DNA from: Arenicola marina
Taxonomy: Eukaryota; Annelida; Polychaeta; Arenicolidae
Assembly: GCA_964019135.1 (NCBI GenBank)
Contig: OZ025249.1
Span: 7,366,039-7,430,038, forward strand
Reading direction: 5' to 3'
Length of the DNA stretch: 64,000 bases
Shown here piece by piece: positions 57,201-64,000 of the stretch. Under the pieces are notes generated by a model. It was not told the DNA's origin. It worked only from the letters and a program-made list of their open reading frames with translations, and did no database searches. The position numbers and the translations under genes were made by a program. How positions within the stretch are numbered: the stretch's first letter is position 1; the number at the start of each line of letters is the position of its first letter.

Positions 57201-60200
57201 GAGAATGTTTTCTAAGGAGGTGGTGCACCATCTTAAGCTCATTCTTTTCAGCAATGCAAGCTCTTTTCATGTGCAGCAAACTTGATAATTCTCCGGCAAC
57301 AACCTGTCTAAAAATGGTCCATGTTGTAGGCTACTGTATTAGGCAGTAGCGGATCACTTTAGGCAGTAGCGGATCACGCCATCTTGCGGCCTGTTTTGAT
57401 AGTAAGGCAGGTATCATAATGGATCGACTGTCTCCAAATTACGAAACCAGATTGTTCGACGATTTTATATGGCATGTAGTTTATAGCTTGGTAAAATAAT
57501 TCATAGCTTATTTTTGATATCTTCGGAGCCGTACCGCTATTGATATGGGAGCAATGATTCATGCCATGCCACCTGGCGGTAAAGCTTGCCGGTAAAGCTT
57601 GGCGGCCAAGACGTGCGTCACTGATCCGCTGCTGCCGAGAAAGCAGCTAACGCAATTTGGATGACAACAGCAATTCTGCTTTATGGCGGGATCTGATTAT
57701 TTTTATGAAGGTTCACGGTATATACAACTATGAAAAAACTACCTCAGTTGTGTACAGATGTATTCTCTTTGGCAAGAATGGCCTGTTGAAATGGAAGTTG
57801 CTTTTTCGCACGAGAACTCGCGGAGCAAAGAGCTCGCTACCGGAAGTGCATTTGAGGTAAAAAAGAGTGTAAACATTAGTAGAACCTCGCGTTTTTGGAC
57901 TTATTTCAAGTCAGTGGGTAATTATCTTTAAAATATATTCTAATTTATTACATTTAGTGGCTTTTAAAAGAAACGATTTGACGGTGAACAGCGAAGTGAT
58001 CCGCTACTGCCTGTGATCCGTTACTGCCCGACAAGCTGTAGCTGTACGCCATTGGCCGGTCTCTGTCTGACGTCACGCCCCCTGGGCGTCACGCCAGTGT
58101 ACCAATGTCCTCTGGAACTCGCTCTGCCCTTCTATGTCACTTGGACTCGCTCAGTCCTCGTGTGTCGTGTGTCCCTGGGTCCCCCCCCCCACTCCATGCC
58201 TCCACGTGGCGACATGGGGTTGGCCACAACAAGCCATTGGCAAGGGATTAATGTGAGGATTAATGGTTGAAATAACTNNNNNNNNNNNNNNNNNNNNNNN
58301 NNNNNNNNNNNNNNNNNNNNNNNNNNNNNNNNNNNNNNNNNNNNNNNNNNNNNNNNNNNNNNNNNNNNNNNNNNNNNNNNNNNNNNNNNNNNNNNNNNNN
58401 NNNNNNNNNNNNNNNNNNNNNNNNNNNNNNNNNNNNNNNNNNNNNNNNNNNNNNNNNNNNNNNNNNNNNNNNNNNNNTCACCATGTAACGCGAGAAGTTA
58501 ATATTGGCTGGACAAACCTACTTTGAGACGGACAGAGGTTGCCATAAGCTTCCGATATCCTGTAGTTTGGTCCTGATCATTCCCCAGTTTCTTTGCCTGA
58601 AGTCTCATATGCAATTTTGCGAAGCCTTGACTACAAATTCCAGCCCTCTGTTATGAGTTGTCAAAGCTTCCCAAAAACCAATCGACCAACGAAAATATTC
58701 ATAGTGCGTTTGAACATCAGATACCGTCTAAACTGACGTCCACCACGCCCGTTCCCAAGCCATACGGGTATTTATTATGGCACCCATGGAGATGTTGTCT
58801 GTGACGGACCCCCCAGGCTAACCACATTTACTTACCACAGCCAAGTAAAGGCGTCATTTCTGATAATCCTTGGCGACGGCGTTTGCCCTTGGCTCATTAG
58901 GACTGTTTTCTTGACATTTATATCAGGAGATAACGCATCGGAAGGTCACTCCAAGAGTCTCTGCTACTCACTCGCTGAGTTAGAAAAACTGTTGTCCGCA
59001 CGGTATTACTTCACATTGATAACTGTCTGTTGTCTGCACGGTATTACTTTCCATTGATAAATGTCTGTTGTCCGCACGGTATTACTTTACACTGGTCACT
59101 GTCTGTTGTCCGCATGCTATTACTTCACATTGATAACTGTCTGTTGTCCGCACGGTATTACTTCACATTGATAACTGTCTCTTATCCGCATGGTATTGCT
59201 TCACATTGATAACTGTCTGTTGCCGTATGGTATTACTTCACATTGATAACTGTCTGTTGTCCGCACGGTATTACTTCACATTGATAACTGTCTGTTGTCC
59301 GCATGGTATTACTTCACATTGATAACTGTCTGTTGTCCGCACGGTATTACTTCACACTGGTCACTCTCTGTTGTCCGCCCGGTATTACTTCACATTGATA
59401 ACTGTCTGTTGTCCGCACGGTATGACTGTACATTAATAAATGTCTGTTGTCCGCACGGTATTACTTCACACTGGTCACTGTCTGTTGTCCGCACGGTATT
59501 ACTTCACACTGGTCACTGTCTGTTGTCCGCACGGTATTACTTTACACTGGTCACTGTCTGTTGTCCGCACGGTATTACTTCACACTGGTCACTGTCTGTT
59601 GTCCGCACGGTATTACTTCACACTGGTCACTGTCTGTTGTCCGCACGGTATTACTTCACACTGGTCACTGTCTGTTGTCCGCACGGTATTACTTTACACT
59701 GGTCACTGTCTGTTGTCCGCACGGTATTACTTTACACTGGTCACTGTCTGTTGTCCGCACGGTATTGCCTTACATTGGTCACTGTCTGTTGTCCGCACGG
59801 TATTACTTTACATTGATAACTGTCTGTTGTCCGCACGGTATTACTTCCCATTGATAACTGTCTGTTGTCCTTACGGTATTACTTTACATTGATAACTGTC
59901 TGTTGTCCGCACGGTATTACTTCACACTGGTCACTCTCTGTTGTCCGCACGGTATTACTTCACATTGATAACTGTCTGTTGTCCGCATGTTATTACTTTA
60001 CACTGACCACTGTCTGTTGTCCGTACGGTATTACTTCACATTGATAACTGTCTGTTGTCCGCACGGTATTACTTTACACTGACCACTGTCTGTTGTCCGT
60101 ACGGTATTACTTTACATTGATAACTGTCTGTTGTCCGCACGGTATTACTTCCCATTGATAACTGTCTGTTGTCCTTACGGTATTACTTTACATTGATAAC

Positions 60201-63200
60201 TGTCTGTTGTCCGCACGGTATTACTTCACACTGGTCACTCTCTGTTGTCCGCACGGTATTACTTCACATTGATAACTGTCTGTTGTCCGCACGGTATTAC
60301 TTTAAGCTGGTCACTGTCTGTTGTCTGCACGGTATTACTTCACACTGGTCACTCTCTGTTGTCCGCACGGTATTACTTTAAGCTGGTCACTGTCTGTTGT
60401 CCGCACGGTATTACTTTTAGCTGGTGAATGGCGGGGGTAGTCAACTAGCTAACGACAATACGCAGCCACACTACGTCGTTAAAACTCCGCCGCCTAATTT
60501 ATTGGATCAGCCACTTCAGATGGGTTCCACCATTTAGTCTCTACGTGTATTTCACCGCTTCACCCAATTCAATGTGACGCCGATGACCATTTAGCGGTCG
60601 ATACCACATCGATATTGGCGGTGACCAGCACTGCGACCCGGTCAGCCCCAGACATCATCATGATGTAGTGTTCGATTTCCTTGCCCGACCCCCCCCCCCC
60701 ACCCCCAAGCCCCGAGCTCCATCACGTGTCCCGTTGCCCTGAATTCCGTGCTTTAGTGAGCCGGAAGTTTAGCGGCACGGACCCTATAATACGTGCTGCT
60801 GAATTGGTTTCCTGTTTCTGCCTAGTCAGCGCTTTCTAGGCTCTGGAGTGATTACTGATGCGAATAGATCGTATAATGCAGAGTAGAGCGTGTGGAACTC
60901 ATTAGCTAAGGCTCCCATGTTGTAACATCGCCCATATGGATCACCCGGTTTACCACTTGAGGTATTTCATCACTTAACAAGGAGTCCGTTTGCACGACAT
61001 GGCATCTGTGTGAATAGCACACTTGATCTATTTCAAGTACTCTATCCCATTCCATTATAATATGACCTGGTTGGTGTGATCGTCTCCAGGAGGTATTGTG
61101 TTCGAGTGTGGGTTAGAACCACCAAATATCACACCGGAAGTTAGATTAAAAAATGGCGTTGGACATGCAGGTCAAGACACCGGCCTGACGCAATTATAAA
61201 TATATATAAATGTCTTAAAATGTATGAAAATGTGACTCGCGGACATCTTCCACTATGGTGTCACTTTATACAGTTATACGGCTAGTCGTCTATCTCTACA
61301 TTTAATCGTAACCACCAGGGTCTGTAGCTCAAACATATGTTGAATAAAACAGACACTATTTTCTTGCTATTTTTGTCCTTATATTTACTGATAGATGCGT
61401 AGGGCTATCGACTTTTCGACACGGAGTTTTTTTAAATTGTGTTATTGCAGTTCTCCCTATGCTTGCGTTTCTCTACCCGATGGTGTATATGACTAGGGCA
61501 TGGTGCTTTAAGATCAATGGCTTCTCCCTATGGCCACTTCGGTTGTGTTGACTAACAGGCTACCTGCCCTACCAAAGTTTGATCTTGTCATTCACGACAC
61601 ATCAGTTTGACAGCTTGACTTGTGCAAACAGCTCTGCCCGGGAGCAATGTTTGAATATTGACCGTTGCTGGAGCTTCCGTTCTGGCCCAGCGGGCGAACT
61701 GTGAATATATAACGGCGGGTGAGGTGGGGGGGGGGCGGTTGAGCCGGCAAGAATTGACTCTACGTCAAACCTATATCATGGTCTTCGACATCAAATAGCA
61801 AACTTGGCAAGCCCGTGGTAGCGTTGAACCCGAAAACATGCCAGCATGTTCCCGACGATTGCTTTTTGCAGATGAATAAAGACCGTAACGCACGAGAGAC
61901 AATGATCATCGTCCTGTGCCGTACGTTACAGTCCAGGGTGCCGTATGCATGTTAAAAACATAAATATTACACTGTCACGCAAATCCATTGTTAAAAAAAT
62001 TTACACTGCAGGGCAAAGCACATGTACAACAGCATTATATTATGTACTGACATTATAAATTGTATCAACATTTCGTGACACAAACTAACCACACATATAG
62101 GGTCAAAAATTATATGGTGAAATCATGTTTTAGGCCACATTCTTCCCCACGTGGGCTTAATCATGGGCCAAATTGCTCCCGAGACAATGAAACGAAGGTT
62201 GAAACTATGCCTGACTATAATGTCAGCAACTCATGTATATAATACCCTGAATCTGATATAGGGGAAAAATTGTCATTATTTACGTACCTTTATTGTGAAT
62301 ATATTTCTCTTGTTATTTGCAGATTTACGGGAATTTTGAGCTGAGCCAAAGTATCTTTGACAGTAACAGAGCCAGCCTTGAGCTCGTCACTGATCTGGTA
62401 AGTATACATATAGGTCTCCCGACAGGGGTAGCCATGCCCTCTGAGGCCATACATATGTAGCTCTGTACATTTGCTGCGACAATCCCTACAACAACTATAT
62501 ATCAATTTAATCTCCGCCTCAATGACTAAACTAATATCAGGAATTCCATGAATTTTTAATTATAAACTGATATGTTTTCTGACAAAATTTTGTATATCGC
62601 TGGTCTCAGAAATTAATGATGGCCAAACGTCCCTCTTTGTAGACGGAACTGGAAGGCTTACTCCAAGACCAAGTCAAGAAGAAGCAGGTATAGGGCGGCC
62701 CGACAGTAATAAAATAACATCCACATATCTGTCAGTTGTTACGTACCAATGGTTGTCCCGGCGGGTAAATATATGTCGACTGTATACGCAAAGATCATAC
62801 TCTGCAGACCTCTTTTGAACCATGGCGCACATAGGTAGGCACCATTTTGTTCTGGTTCCGGCTATGGTGAGTATGGGTCATTTATGAAATATCAAACCAG
62901 GTACAAACCTAAATAGATATCAAGTAAAGTTAGCTGATAAGAAGAGAACAGTAATGAAAACTCGCATTCTACACCAACAAGTCTGTGACATTAGGTGGTA
63001 CACCAACAAGTTAAATCAAGCGCTCGTCTTTAACTTTAACATAGATCTACGCCATCTGACTGCGTGTCCGCAGTGCGCCGCCCCCCTCCCCCCTCTGTGT
63101 CCCCAGTATCAGCAGTAGGTGACATGGCTCTGACCCCCTCCCCCTCTACCCTGTGTCCCCAGTGTCAGCAGCAGGTGACATTTCTCTGACCCCCCCCCCT

Positions 63201-63766
63201 CTGTGTCCCCAGTATCAGCAGCAGGTGACATTGCTCTGACCCCCTCCCCCTCTACCCTGTGTCCCCATTATCAGCAGCAGGTGACATGGCTCTGACCGCC
63301 CCACCCTCTCTGTGTCCCCAGTATCAGCAGCAGTTGACATGGCTCTGACCCCCCCCCCCCCCTCTGTGTCCCCAGTATCAGCAGCAGGTGACATGGCTCT
63401 GAACCCCCCCCCTCTGTGTCCCCAGTATCAGCAACACGTGACATGGCTCTGACCCCCCCCCCCCCCCTCTGTGTCCCCAGTATCAGCAGCAGGTGACATG
63501 GCTCTGACCCCCCCCCCCTGTGTCCCCAATATCAGCAGAAGGTGACATGGCTCTGACCCGCTCCCCCTCTGTGTCCCCAGTATCAGCAGCAGTTGACATG
63601 GCTCTGACCCCCTCCCCCATTCCCTCTGTCGTCCTACTCCGTGTTCAATTGCTCTGACCCCCCCCCCTCCTTGTGTTCACAGTATCAGCAGCAGGTGACC
63701 GTCTTCATCGTCGGCTACGAGACTTCCTGTGGTCAGAAACTGCGGCTCTTGTCGCAAGTCAATGAG
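51220..63766 (+). CDS. Unrecognised, probably coiled-coil protein, four exons, runs off the window
   Basis: Exons 51220-51372, 62323-62397, 62643-62687 and 63683-63766 all start and end in phase 0 with good acceptors (tttgcag, tttgtag, ttcacag) and donors (GTGAGT, GTAAGT, GTATAG, GTGAGT). The joined 119 residues begin MAMNYVGSISILDRGDAP. They continue with charged, helix-prone sequence (LAQRVADETKEELAKVLQRV; TELEGLLQDQVKKKQ) and then a more hydrophobic VTVFIVGYETSCGQKL. I do not recognise a family. The start is the first Met of the open stretch; a second Met lies two codons on. The roughly 11-kb intron 1 could hide further exons, and the first exon could belong to another gene. Confidence is high for each exon as coding and moderate for the join. 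Confidence 0.55.
51412..52112. repeat. 20-22-bp minisatellite (CTCACAATAGCTCAGACTAT)
   Basis: About thirty units, the last third more diverged. It starts 40 bp after the donor of the first exon at 51372. Confidence 0.95.
52790..53565. repeat. Minisatellite of about 48 bp, G/T-rich
   Basis: About fifteen units containing gggctctgtgtgaccgtgtg and a gtgagggggtagggtggggg part. The minus strand stays open across it (proline-threonine-histidine repeats), which I read as chance. A looser G-rich continuation runs to about 53930. Confidence 0.93.
54508..54800. repeat. 33-bp minisatellite
   Basis: About nine units built on cacgtatatcgacaccaccc and cacacccacaccc. The unit is a multiple of three, so a minus-strand frame stays open, but there is no start or splice context. 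Confidence 0.93.
55668..56545. repeat. 26-bp minisatellite, about 34 units
   Basis: The unit is CTATGCCTTGACCTGGCCGG followed by CTTGGT, with a common variant TGTCCGG. A few units carry 1-2-bp indels. Confidence 0.96.
57154..58040. mobile_element. Non-autonomous DNA transposon with 28-bp terminal inverted repeats
   Basis: The left end (57154-57181, containing GGCAGTAGCGGATCAC) and the right end (58013-58040, containing GTGATCCGTTACTGCC) pair at 25 of 28 positions. Further copies of the same motif lie inside, at 57340-57376 (two, direct), 57617-57635 and 57994-58011 (inverted). The outer bases allow a TA target duplication. The 887-bp body has no recognisable transposase. It sits in intron 1 of the gene at 51220. 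Confidence 0.72.
58278..58477. other. Assembly gap (200 N)
   Basis: A run of exactly 200 undetermined bases. The round size suggests a placeholder of unknown true length, possibly a collapsed repeat. Confidence 0.99.
58993..60425. repeat. 38-bp minisatellite, about 37 units
   Basis: The unit is TGTCCGCACGGTATTACTTC followed by ACATTGATAACTGTCTGT, with a second common type (ACACTGGTCACTG). The two types occur in blocks. All plus frames are largely open, giving false repeat ORFs. Confidence 0.96.
63075..63660. repeat. 50-57-bp minisatellite carrying a copied splice acceptor and exon start
   Basis: About ten units each contain a form of CCCCAGTATCAGCAGCAGGT. That copies the acceptor and first bases of the true exon at 63683 (tcacag then tatcagcagcaggtgac). 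C-runs of varying length separate the copies. The array ends about 20 bp before the real acceptor. Confidence 0.95.
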
Positions 63767-64000
63767 GTGAGTACAAAGCTCTGCCTGCTACTGAATTTGA
63801 TATTGCAGTACACTAGGTGGCAAGACTCCATGCGTTGTCAGATGATTTGACTTGATTGATTGTTTCCCTAAGGTAGCCATGTTATTGGTAGTATCGTTAT
63901 CTAACCCGCATGTGTCGCGAGGAATGATGTCCAAGGCGGAATCATGACGGTTGTGTCAGAGTTGTTGGCCCTCCGCACCTTATGATGTCTCCTGTGTAAA

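Noticed and set aside
59295-60427. Plus-strand repeat frames of 135-173 codons
   Set aside because: Produced by the 38-bp minisatellite in several frames at once.

Overview
The window is eukaryotic. Its genes are split by GT-AG introns, and there are no operons or prokaryotic signals. The gene families, the one-gene-per-10-kb density, and many intronic minisatellites (several copying an exon-intron junction) fit an invertebrate deuterostome. A cephalochordate (amphioxus, Branchiostoma) is my best guess, but this is inference and was not tested by any search.

Layout. At the left edge (59-138, +) is the last coding exon of a guanine deaminase. Tail-to-tail with it is a complete 17-exon gene for an M13 (neprilysin/ECE-like) zinc metallopeptidase on the minus strand (23425 down to 2545, 835 aa), with HExxH, NAYY, GENIAD and C-terminal CxxW motifs all present. 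Inside its intron 14, on the opposite strand, sits a small three-exon gene (8599-10017) for a receptor-like protein: signal peptide, one BCMA/TACI/Fn14-style cysteine-rich domain, and a transmembrane segment written by a short tandem repeat. From 23.4 to 38.6 kb I found no convincing gene; it holds tandem arrays, low-complexity tracts and tRNA-like SINE fragments. At 38596-41897 (+) is a Drosophila Star-like type II membrane protein with an FkbM methyltransferase-type domain (three exons seen, 5' exon missing). At 47005-45387 (-) is a complete three-exon, 148-aa calmodulin-like protein with four EF-hands. It is followed downstream by a 25-unit array in which nearly every unit holds a perfect cAMP-response element, TGACGTCA. 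From 51220 (+) to the right edge are four phase-0 exons of an unrecognised, probably coiled-coil protein, whose roughly 11-kb first intron is largely minisatellite plus one terminal-inverted-repeat element and a 200-base assembly gap.

The main structural theme is exon-junction minisatellites. At 12984-15228 a 64-bp unit repeated about 35 times carries the last 14 exon bases and the splice donor of peptidase exon 10. At 63075-63660 about ten units carry the acceptor and first 17 bases of the last visible exon. Other arrays begin close behind donors (exons 6 and 9 of the peptidase, exon 1 of the right-hand gene). The genes do not form an obvious pathway; they look like ordinary neighbours in an animal chromosome.
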